A program made the translations under genes and the position numbers. Positions 1-7,375 of a stretch of DNA of 64,000 nucleotides are shown one piece after another. The stretch spans positions 1-64,000 of the forward strand of contig NZ_BBQI01000099.1 of the NCBI RefSeq assembly GCF_001652915.1, read 5' to 3'. A model generated the notes under the pieces. The model did no database searches. It had not been told where the DNA came from and saw nothing but the letters and a program-made list of their open reading frames with translations. This DNA comes from Cupriavidus sp. D384. GTDB taxonomy: Bacteria > Pseudomonadota > Gammaproteobacteria > Burkholderiales > Burkholderiaceae. How positions within the stretch are numbered: the stretch's first letter is position 1; each line of letters starts with the position of its first letter.

Positions 1-2680
1 CAGGTTCGCCGATGCCCTTGGCACCGTACGGCCCCAGCGCCGTGGGCGCCTCGATAAAGATCGCCCGCACCTCGGGCATGTCGTGCACGGTCGGAATCAG
101 GTAGTCATGCAGGTTGTTGTGCTTGCCGGGATGGTATTTCTCCATCAGCGCCAGGCCCACACCCTGCGCCACCGCACCTTCGACCTGGCCTTCCAGCAGC
201 GTGGGATTGACCATGCGGCCCACGTCATGCGCGGCCACCACCTTCAACACCCGCACACGGCCGGTCTCGCAATCGACCAGCACTTCCGCGATCTGCGCGC
301 CGAAGGCATAGGTGGCATAGGGCTTGCCCTGGCCTGCGCCGTCCAGCGCCGTAATCGGCGGGTCGAAGCTTTCCTCGGCTGCCACGGCGTAGCCGTGAGC
401 GTCGACCGGCAGTGCCCGCAGGTCCAGCGGCCGGCCGTCGACGCGCAAGCCGTCAGCGTGGCCGGAAATCGTGGCATCTGCCGGCGCGTCCGCCAGCCGC
501 AGCAACTGCTGCCGCAGCGCCGTGCCCGCCAGGAATGCGGCGCGGCCAGTGATAAATGTCTGCCGCGATGCCGAAGTGCGGCCGCAGTCCGGCGTCAGGT
601 GCGTGTCCGGGCCCACGATCTGCAGACGGTCGACCGGCACGCCCAGCGCATCGGCCGCGATCTGCGGAATCACGGTGTTGGCGCCCTGCCCGGCATCCAC
701 CGCGCCCTGGTGCAGCACGATCACGCCGTCAGGCCGCACCCCGAATCGCACCGTCGACGGATTCGGCAATGCCGTGTTGCCACAGCCATAGAAGAACGCG
801 GCAATGCCCACGCCATGGCGCAGCGGCCCCGGTGAGGCCGCATTGAGCGTGGCGATACGGTCGCGGGCCTCGCGCCATACCGGGCGCAGCGCATCCAGGC
901 ATTCGATCAGCCCGACGCTCTGGTCCAGCACCTGGCCCGTTGGCAACGAATCACCGGGGCGCAGCGCGTTCATCGCGCGGAACTCCAGCGGATCGATGCC
1001 GGCCCGGTGCGCCAGATCGTCGATCAACTGTTCCTGCGACATCATGGTCTGCGGTACGCCAAAGCCGCGAAACGCGCCGGCCGGCGTGATATGCGTATGC
1101 ACCGCCCGTGAATGTGCGTGGTAGTGCGGCACGACATAGGGGCCGCCAGCATGCACCGGCACCCGGTTCGCCACGGCGGTACCCCACGACGCAAATGCGC
1201 CGGTGTTGTAGTCGCCCTCGAATTCCACCGCGCACAGGCGCCCGTCGGCATCGGCAGCCATGGTCGACACGATCCGGGCCGGATGGCGCTTGGTGGAAGT
1301 CGCCATCGACTCCTCGCGCGAGAACACCATGCCGACCGGCCCGTCCACATGCCACGCAGCAAGCGCCAGCCAGGGCTGGACGGTCATGTCCAGCTTGCCG
1401 CCGAACCCACCGCCCACGGCAGTGGCCACCACGCGCACGCGTTCGGGCGCAACGCCGAGGATGCGTGCCAGATCCCCGCGATGCGGGTGCGGTGCCTGCG
1501 TGGAAGAATGGATTTCCACGATGTCGCCTACGCGCCGGGCCCAGCCGGCCTCCGGCTCCAGATAGGCATGCTCGACAAAGCTGGACGTGAACGTGGCGCT
1601 GGCAACGTAGCGCGCATCCCGCCGCGCGGCCGCCGGGTCGCCCCGGCGTACCAGCCCTTCGATCAGGATATTGCCGGGTCGTCCGGCGTGTAGTTGCGGG
1701 CAGTCGTCCTGCGTGGCCTCATCCACGGTCAGCACTGGCGTCAGCGGCTGCCACGTCACCGGGAAACCCTGCAGGTCCAACGCAGTCACGGCCTCGCGCT
1801 CGCCCACGATCAAGGCGACGGCCTCAAGATAGTGGCGCGTTTCGTCAACCGCCAGCACGGGCTGGTCGGCGTAAGGCGTCGCCACGCCATGGAGATTCAG
1901 GCCCGGCACATCGGCATGCGTCAGCACGCGTTTCACGCCCGGGTGCGCCGCGAGCCAGGCATCGAGATCGCCAAAGGCAAAGCGCGCCCGGTGATGCGGA
2001 CTGCGAACGGCCCGCAGCACCAGGCTGCCCGCCGGCCAGCCGTCTGCGCCAAAACACTGGCTGCCATCCGCCTTTTCCGGACCATCGAGCCGGGTCAGCG
2101 GCACGCCCACCGCAGGCCCCTGGCCTGGCGGCAAGGTACAGGGCCGGGCGGCGCCGCCGCACCCCACCTCGGTCACCGCGTCGACGATCTTCTGATAGCC
2201 CGTGCAACGGCACAGCACGCCGTCAATGGCGGCACGCGCGCTGGCGCGATCCGTGACGCGGCCGGCGTCGATGGCGGCGGCGGATGCCAGCAGCATGCCC
2301 GGCGTGCAGAAGCCGCATTGCACGGCCTGGTGCGCAAGAAACGCCTGCTGAAGGCGCCCGCCGCATTGCGTGCCCCCGGCGATGCCCTCCACGGTCACCA
2401 CGCTGCGGCCTGCCACCTGCCCCATCGGAACCAGGCACGCGTAGCGCGCTTCGCCATCCACCAGCACGGTACAGCTGCCGCAATCGCCCTGGCGGCAGCC
2501 TTCCTTGGTGCCGAATTGCCGCAGGTCGGCGCGCAGATGGTCGAGCAGCCGCATCGACGGGTCGGCCGGCAATGCATGCCATGCGCCGTTGAGCGCGAAC
2601 CCGTTGTCGTCTGCCGGAACGGCAGCCGCATCGGCGGCGACTGCATCGGCGCAGTTGTCCTCAAATACCGGAATCGTCAT
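1..2680 (-). CDS. Molybdenum hydroxylase, fused [2Fe-2S] and molybdopterin subunit, C-terminus cut by window edge
   Basis: Xanthine oxidase-family oxidoreductase that would hydroxylate an aldehyde or N-heterocycle. The frame is open from the ATG at 2680 (GAGGAG seven bases upstream) to the window edge, 893 codons. Residues 1-170 form the iron-sulfur part: plant-type cluster C62, C67, C70, C82, then C122, C125, C157, C159. From about residue 195 (LDGPEKADG) the molybdopterin part follows, with GGGFGGK and GAFRGFG. The catalytic glutamate lies in GAKGIGE (E892) at the extreme left edge. CoxL-type enzymes carry these parts on separate chains; the order here matches the single-chain Desulfovibrio aldehyde oxidoreductase (MOP), yet an FAD subunit is encoded just upstream with a 20-base overlap. 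The substrate cannot be told from sequence. Only the last few dozen residues should be missing. Confidence 0.93.
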   Translation of the reverse strand, partial: MTIPVFEDNCADAVAADAAAVPADDNGFALNGAWHALPADPSMRLLDHLRADLRQFGTKEGCRQGDCGSCTVLVDGEARYACLVPMGQVAGRSVVTVEGIAGGTQCGGRLQQAFLAHQAVQCGFCTPGMLLASAAAIDAGRVTDRASARAAIDGVLCRCTGYQKIVDAVTEVGCGGAARPCTLPPGQGPAVGVPLTRLDGPEKADGSQCFGADGWPAGSLVLRAVRSPHHRARFAFGDLDAWLAAHPGVKRVLTHADVPGLNLHGVATPYADQPVLAVDETRHYLEAVALIVGEREAVTALDLQGFPVTWQPLTPVLTVDEATQDDCPQLHAGRPGNILIEGLVRRGDPAAARRDARYVASATFTSSFVEHAYLEPEAGWARRVGDIVEIHSSTQAPHPHRGDLARILGVAPERVRVVATAVGGGFGGKLDMTVQPWLALAAWHVDGPVGMVFSREESMATSTKRHPARIVSTMAADADGRLCAVEFEGDYNTGAFASWGTAVANRVPVHAGGPYVVPHYHAHSRAVHTHITPAGAFRGFGVPQTMMSQEQLIDDLAHRAGIDPLEFRAMNALRPGDSLPTGQVLDQSVGLIECLDALRPVWREARDRIATLNAASPGPLRHGVGIAAFFYGCGNTALPNPSTVRFGVRPDGVIVLHQGAVDAGQGANTVIPQIAADALGVPVDRLQIVGPDTHLTPDCGRTSASRQTFITGRAAFLAGTALRQQLLRLADAPADATISGHADGLRVDGRPLDLRALPVDAHGYAVAAEESFDPPITALDGAGQGKPYATYAFGAQIAEVLVDCETGRVRVLKVVAAHDVGRMVNPTLLEGQVEGAVAQGVGLALMEKYHPGKHNNLHDYLIPTVHDMPEVRAIFIEAPTALGPYGAKGIGEP

Positions 2681-3512
2681 GCCCTGACTCCTCGATGCAA
2701 TGGCCGACCGCCCGCGCAATGGCAAGACGGGCGAGATCGATGCGATGCGCAGCCGTGGCGCGGCAGTCGTCGATCGGTGACAACACCGCCAGCGATGCGT
2801 CTGCCACCACGGCCGCAAGCTCGCACCGCGGCCGGCCGGCCAGCGAGGCCTCCAGCGACGCCATGCGCAGCGGCACCGCCGACGCCCCGCCGACAACGAT
2901 GGCGGCGCTTGCCAGCGTGCCGTCATCGGCCATGCGCAGACGCACCGCTGCCGAGACCACGGCCAGCGCCATCCCATCGCGATTGGTGTATTTCACGAAC
3001 GCCGTGCGCTCCGTCACTGCCGGGAGCGCGAACGCAACCGCCACCAGCAGTTCATCGGCCGCGAGCACGGTACGGTGGCCGCCCAGCACAAAGTCGCGCA
3101 GCGGCAGGCGGCGCACGCCCCGTACGCTAGCCAGTTCGACTTCGGCATCCAGCGCCAGCAGCGGCGGCACGCCATCGGCCACCGGAGATCCATGGCACAG
3201 ATTGCCGCCGACGGTGCCCTGCACGCGGATCTGCCGGGAACCGATGCTCGCCGCGGCATCGCGCAGGGCCACCGGCAGCCACGTTGCCTGCACGATGGCT
3301 TCCCAGGTTGTGGCCGCACCCATACGCACACCGCCGCCGTGCCGCGCAATGCCGCGCAGCGCGTCGATGCCGCTGATATCCACCCATTCGTGCCGGCCGG
3401 GCACCAGCGCCGGCGCCGCAAAGCAGTCCGTGGCGCCGCACAGCACGCGCCGCGGCCGCTCTGCGAGCCTGGTCAGCGCGGCATCGATGGTATGGGGGCG
3501 AAGGTAATGCAT
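2661..3512 (-). CDS. FAD-binding subunit of molybdenum hydroxylase
   Basis: The 283-residue FAD_binding_5/CO-dehydrogenase-type flavoprotein subunit that passes electrons between the iron-sulfur clusters and the final acceptor. FAD motifs are visible: GATDCFAAP near residue 26, and IGSRQIRVQGTVGGN with a following SPVAD around residues 90-110. Length is normal for the family (about 280-290). The start at 3512 has no clear Shine-Dalgarno but begins two bases after the tetR stop, which suggests coupled translation. It overlaps the start of the fused iron-sulfur/molybdenum gene by 20 bases, so the three genes form one operon. Confidence 0.93.
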   Translation of the reverse strand: MHYLRPHTIDAALTRLAERPRRVLCGATDCFAAPALVPGRHEWVDISGIDALRGIARHGGGVRMGAATTWEAIVQATWLPVALRDAAASIGSRQIRVQGTVGGNLCHGSPVADGVPPLLALDAEVELASVRGVRRLPLRDFVLGGHRTVLAADELLVAVAFALPAVTERTAFVKYTNRDGMALAVVSAAVRLRMADDGTLASAAIVVGGASAVPLRMASLEASLAGRPRCELAAVVADASLAVLSPIDDCRATAAHRIDLARLAIARAVGHCIEESGHDDSGI

Positions 3513-3514
3513 GG

Positions 3515-4198
3515 TCAGGCGGGCTGGCGGCTATCTCGCGCGTCCGCACGTACGGTGCGCAACACGCTGTCAATCACAAACGACTCCCAGTGTTGCACGG
3601 CCTCGGGAGTATCAAGTTCCTCGCCCAGAAACGCGGACAGCGTGTATCGGTTCGACGTATAGAAATACGCCGGCGAGGCGATCAGCAAAAAAACGTCGCG
3701 CGCATTGAGGTCCGGGCGAAACAGGCCTTTGGCAACGCCGCTGGCCAGGATCTGCTCGATGATCTGCATGGCATGGGACGAGTACTCGCCCCGACGCCCG
3801 GACTTGGATACGTGCCGGCCCTTGTGCAGATTTTCCGTATTGAGCAGATTGACGAAATCGGGATTGCGCCGGTAGTAGTCCATCTTGAAACGGATCACGG
3901 TCTTCAGCGCTTCCACGGGATCCGACGCATCTGGCGCCACCTTCGCCTCGGCCTCGTCCATCCGCCGGTAGATGCCTTCCAGCACGGCGATGAACAGGCC
4001 CTCCTTGCTGCCGTAGTAATAGTAGATCATCCGGTCATAGGACTTCGCCAGACTGGAGATCTTTTCCACGCTGCCGCCCTCGTAACCGTAGCGCGCGAAA
4101 ATCTTGGTCGCCGCGCGAAGAATCTTGTCACGGGTGGCCTGCGCCGCGGCCTCCCGGACGCCGGTGCCACGTACGGCCTTTTTTGCTGCTTGTGTCAT
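3515..4198 (-). CDS. TetR/AcrR-family transcriptional regulator
   Basis: A 227-residue one-component repressor. The N-terminal helix-turn-helix spans about residues 20-65 (TRDKILRAATKIFARYGYEG, then MIYYYYGSKEGLF), and the rest is an all-helical ligand domain. An in-frame codon lies 48 bases further upstream, but the ATG at 4198 has AGGAG at a good distance and is preferred. It is the first gene of the molybdenum hydroxylase operon, so it probably controls that operon and itself. Two copies of a 13-base near-palindrome in the divergent gap (4282 and 4468) are candidate operators. The ligand is unknown; TyrYYY-G-SKE is the usual TetR recognition-helix style. Confidence 0.92.
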   Translation of the reverse strand: MTQAAKKAVRGTGVREAAAQATRDKILRAATKIFARYGYEGGSVEKISSLAKSYDRMIYYYYGSKEGLFIAVLEGIYRRMDEAEAKVAPDASDPVEALKTVIRFKMDYYRRNPDFVNLLNTENLHKGRHVSKSGRRGEYSSHAMQIIEQILASGVAKGLFRPDLNARDVFLLIASPAYFYTSNRYTLSAFLGEELDTPEAVQHWESFVIDSVLRTVRADARDSRQPA

Positions 4199-4281
4199 AT
4201 CGCTCCTAGGACAGCGACCCGTCGCCGCTGACTCATGAATCCGCACCGATGGATTCGCTCCGCGTCATTTCATACAGGGAA

Positions 4282-4294
4282 CACTACATGAGTG
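4282..4294. promoter_or_regulatory. Candidate TetR operator, copy 1
   Basis: CACTACATGAGTG: CACT and AGTG are inverted around ACATG. It lies 84 bases upstream of the tetR start. The same core recurs at 4468. Operator role is inferred from symmetry, recurrence and position. Confidence 0.45.
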
Positions 4295-4467
4295 AACGGA
4301 TGATACCCGGCGCGCGGTCCAGTCGCAAGATGAATCAATAAATCCTTATGATTCAATACCTTGTTCAGATCTTTGCACGACAGGAGGGCAGCTTTTCGGC
4401 ACCCGCGCAACGCTTTCGAATTTGTCATTTCCGAAAACAATGTGCTAAGGTTGATTTATGGAGCGTT

Positions 4468-4480
4468 CACTACATGAGGG
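4468..4480. promoter_or_regulatory. Candidate TetR operator, copy 2
   Basis: CACTACATGAGGG shares its first 11 bases with the site at 4282 and is also preceded by a GTTC/GAAC-like flank. It sits 64 bases upstream of the histidine kinase start, so one regulator could touch both divergent units. The 4199-4544 gap shows nothing else I can name. Confidence 0.4.
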
Positions 4481-4544
4481 GCGATTCGAAAGGGCCTGGC
4501 CGGATCGAACGGAACGCACGATCAGCGGGCGGAGGTAAAAGAAC

Positions 4545-5924
4545 ATGAACCATGAACTCGACGATTTCCGCTGCACCGTTTCGGCGCATGCCACGCGGCC
4601 ACCGGGCCACGACTTCGGCGCAGCAGAGATTGCGCCGCCCGACATGCAGGCCCTGCGCCAGATCTCGCACAGCCTTTCCACCGAAGTCATGCCTGCCAGG
4701 CGCATCGAAACGCTGTTGCAGGCGGCCTTGCAAAGCACCGACGCCTCCTGGGGCTGCCTGGCCGTGCTGCACGATGGCGGGTGGGACATCGCGGCCAGCG
4801 CCGTCGCCGCCGACCCGTTGCTGACACTTGCCGACCCGGACGCCTTCCTGCTGCCGGTCGCCATGGGCGTGCTGCCCATCGGCATCCTCGATGCGGCCGT
4901 GCGCCTGCGCAACGGGCTGGTGCTGCGCGATGCCCTGGATGCCCGCGATGCCCCCGCCTGGCAGGCCGACGACTATGTACGCCGCTTCCGGCCCCGCTCT
5001 GTGATCTGCGTGCCGATGCGCTGCAATGGCGGACTGGTCGGCGCCCTTTACCTGGAACACCTGCATACGCCGGGCGTCTTCACGCCGACCCGGACTGCCG
5101 TGGTGGAAATCATCGCGCTGCAGGCCGGGTTTGCGCTGGAGAATGCGCGGCTGCACGACGCGCTATCGGAACAGTGCGCGCGTCTGAGCAGCACCGAGGA
5201 GAAGATGCGCGACACGCTATCGGAACTGGCCCGCGCGAGCCGCTTCCAGGCGTATGGCGAACTGGTCGCGTCAATCGTGCACGAGGTGGCGCAGCCGGTC
5301 ACGGCGCTGGACTCGTCGGCGCGGGCGGGACTGCGCTGGCTTGACCGCAGCAGCCCGAATATCGATGGCGCCCGCGAAATGCTCGCGCATATCTCGGCAT
5401 GCGCGCTGCGTGCGCGCACCATCATCAACGGCCTGCGCGCCAAGGCCCGGCAGGCGCCCCCTGCGTTCGCCGTCTTCGATCTCGATGACGCCCTGCAGGA
5501 AGTGGCCGGCATGGTTTCCTGCACGCTCGATGCCATGCAGGTGGAACTTCGCGTGGATGGCCCGCCTGCCGCAACACCCTTGCGCGGCGACCGCGTGCCG
5601 CTGCAGCAGGCCATCATCAACCTGCTGATGAACGGCGCCGACTCGATGCTGGGCATTCCCACGGACAAGCGGTTGCTGACGCTGGCCTGCGAGCCCGCGC
5701 AGGACGTGTTGCATATCCATATCGACGACCATGGCGAAGGCGTCGCGCCCGAACTGGCCGACCGCATCTTCGAACCACTGTTCACCACCAAGCCCAATGG
5801 CATGGGCATGGGCCTGGGAATCTGCCGATCGATCGTCGACGCCCATCACGGCCGGCTCGACCTGACGCGGCGCGCCACGGGCGGCACACGGGCCACCATC
5901 ACGTTGCCGCGCCTTGCCAGCTAG
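4545..5924 (+). CDS. GAF-domain sensor histidine kinase, orphan
   Basis: A 459-residue soluble kinase that autophosphorylates and signals to an unknown response regulator. A GAF sensor covers about residues 45-205 (ends YLEHLHTPGVFTPTRTAV), followed by a short coiled coil, the dimerisation/phosphoacceptor helix with H246 in ASIVHEVAQP, and an ATPase domain with N-box NLLMNGAD, G1 DDHGEGV and G2 NGMGMGLG. There is no transmembrane segment. GGAGG at 4531 sets the start. The GAF-plus-kinase arrangement resembles the C-terminal part of very large trifunctional Ser/Thr kinase/ATPase/histidine kinases, here as a free-standing protein. No response regulator is adjacent; the divergent neighbour is the tetR-molybdenum hydroxylase operon. 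Confidence 0.92.
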   Translation: MNHELDDFRCTVSAHATRPPGHDFGAAEIAPPDMQALRQISHSLSTEVMPARRIETLLQAALQSTDASWGCLAVLHDGGWDIAASAVAADPLLTLADPDAFLLPVAMGVLPIGILDAAVRLRNGLVLRDALDARDAPAWQADDYVRRFRPRSVICVPMRCNGGLVGALYLEHLHTPGVFTPTRTAVVEIIALQAGFALENARLHDALSEQCARLSSTEEKMRDTLSELARASRFQAYGELVASIVHEVAQPVTALDSSARAGLRWLDRSSPNIDGAREMLAHISACALRARTIINGLRAKARQAPPAFAVFDLDDALQEVAGMVSCTLDAMQVELRVDGPPAATPLRGDRVPLQQAIINLLMNGADSMLGIPTDKRLLTLACEPAQDVLHIHIDDHGEGVAPELADRIFEPLFTTKPNGMGMGLGICRSIVDAHHGRLDLTRRATGGTRATITLPRLAS

Positions 5925-5944
5925 GCCAGCCGCTTGGCAACCGG

Positions 5945-6604
5945 CTATTTCCCACCGGCCGTCTCCATTGGCCCGCAGCACGTTTTCAAGTCGATCTTCC
6001 GGTCGCGGCATGCCGGAAGCGCTGGCGGGTTCCTGCATAGCAGCGAGGACGCTGGCCGTGCAAAGCGGAATTGCCGGTCGATCATGCACAACTGCGCCGC
6101 TGCAATGTCGTTCAGCTTCATGAAGTCGGCAGGTTGGATCAGCGTGGTATATCCACACGCCGTCATGGCCTGCCTGACACCTGCGATATCGGTGCCAGGC
6201 CGGCTCCATTGCGTGTAGGCCGGGGGCAGCCTGGGACGCTGGTCGAGCAAGGCGGGATCGAAATCGGCATCGGTGCCGAAGGTCTTGCCACGCGGCACGT
6301 CGGCGCAGGCGGGCAGTTCCGGCGCGTGGGCGCACACAATGCTTCGGTCGGTATAGGTGAAGCCATGATCGAGCATGCACAGTTGGGCACGGGCATAGTC
6401 GTTGCGCGCCATCTCCACCGGCGTGACATGCGCCGCATCGGGAAAGCCGCATTCGAGCAGCGCGCTGCGCACCACCTGCTGGCTTGCGCCCGGCTTGGCC
6501 CACGTCTCGAACAGCGGCGGTGGCGGCTGCATCGGCCGTGTCGTGCAGGCGCCAAGGCCGACGCAAAGCAGCAAGGGAATCAGTCTGGCAGGACGGAAAA
6601 GCAT
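5945..6604 (-). CDS. Lipoprotein made of two tandem cysteine-rich repeats
   Basis: A 219-residue protein of unknown function. The signal sequence ends in the lipobox LGAC with C20 as the lipidated residue, so it should be anchored in a membrane facing the periplasm. The mature part is a clear internal duplication: about residues 34-103 and 109-181 both read W-x-[KR]PG, then xxCG[FY], ND[YI]A..AQLCM[LI]D, a single Cys after SI/SL, and LPAC. Four cysteines per repeat suggest paired disulfides. I do not recognise the family. It is convergent with the kinase gene upstream and stands alone. Confidence 0.8.
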   Translation of the reverse strand: MLFRPARLIPLLLCVGLGACTTRPMQPPPPLFETWAKPGASQQVVRSALLECGFPDAAHVTPVEMARNDYARAQLCMLDHGFTYTDRSIVCAHAPELPACADVPRGKTFGTDADFDPALLDQRPRLPPAYTQWSRPGTDIAGVRQAMTACGYTTLIQPADFMKLNDIAAAQLCMIDRQFRFARPASSLLCRNPPALPACRDRKIDLKTCCGPMETAGGK

Positions 6605-6704
6605 ATTGATTTTCTTTTTGGCATTTTTGCCGACATTCTATGGCATGCCCCGATGCCGGCGCGCCGGCCTGCCACCGGGCGCGCGCCGTGCCGGACGTCG
6701 CCGA

Positions 6705-7109
6705 CTACTTGCCCTCGACGTGCCGCCTGAAGTTGTCGAGGATGCTCTGCCAGCCCTGCTGCTGTTGCTCCACCGGGTATTCCGATTCCGGGTCGAAGGT
6801 CACGCGCACCGTCACGCCCTGGGGCGTCTCCGCAAAATCGACTTCCGCGTGCCGGTCGCCGAAGGCGTACACGATGCGCCGGTTCGGCACGATCTCTGTG
6901 TAGGTGCCCGCAAAGTCGAAACCCATGCTGCCGTCCTTGGCTTCCATCCGCGACGAGAACGCCCCGCCCACACGCAGATCGACTGACGCGGCCGTGGTGT
7001 GCCAGTCGTCGGACGCGGCATTCCATTGCTTGATGTCCTCGGGCGTCGTGTAGGCGCGCCACACATTGGCGATCGGGGCGGCAACCGTGGTGTGTACGGT
7101 GATCTTCAT
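6705..7109 (-). CDS. SRPBCC (AHSA1-like) ligand-binding protein
   Basis: A 134-residue single START/Bet-v1-like domain. The typical start MKITVHTTVAAPIANVWRAY is followed by the W-N-A-ASDDWH stretch and the C-terminal helix GWQSILDNFRRHVEG. These small proteins bind hydrophobic ligands; the specific role is unknown. The frame is open further upstream, but the ATG at 7109 carries AGGAGA eight bases before it and matches the family start. A dyad at 7125-7148 overlaps the promoter-proximal region. In many bacteria such genes pair with an ArsR regulator; none is adjacent here. Confidence 0.88.
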   Translation of the reverse strand: MKITVHTTVAAPIANVWRAYTTPEDIKQWNAASDDWHTTAASVDLRVGGAFSSRMEAKDGSMGFDFAGTYTEIVPNRRIVYAFGDRHAEVDFAETPQGVTVRVTFDPESEYPVEQQQQGWQSILDNFRRHVEGK

Positions 7110-7124
7110 CGTGGCGTCTCCTTG

Positions 7125-7148
7125 ATAGTTAGCCGGATGGATAACTAT
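7125..7148. promoter_or_regulatory. Inverted repeat upstream of SRPBCC gene
   Basis: ATAGTTA and TAACTAT form a perfect 7-base inverted repeat separated by ten bases, starting 16 bases before the SRPBCC start codon. It is AT-rich against a GC-rich background, as operators often are. Binding by an ArsR-type repressor is a guess. Confidence 0.45.
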
Positions 7149-7261
7149 ATGTCGCAAGGAGGCCAAACGCAATCTCAATCTTCCCGGGCATCCCGCACCC
7201 TGGCGGCCTGACCTGCCACATTTCCGAACGACAGCCGATTCTTTGGCAATGAGCAATATTG

Positions 7262-7336
7262 GCAGCACAACATGCTGCTACACCGCACTTCTGCCGCGTA
7301 ATCCGAAACGTTCTGTTTCGGTTCGACACCTAGAAT
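7262..7336 (+). promoter_or_regulatory. aceE upstream region with two dyads and a -10-like box
   Basis: Two inverted repeats precede the E1 gene: GCAGCA/TGCTGC (7262-7278, loop 5) and CCGAAAC/GTTTCGG (7303-7321, loop 5). TAGAAT at 7331-7336 resembles a -10 box, 40 bases before the start codon; no convincing -35 is seen. The second dyad would overlap the promoter, a normal place for a repressor site. Confidence 0.4.
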
Positions 7337-7375
7337 CGATGACACCACAAGGGCATTCGTATCAGGAGACAGGTC

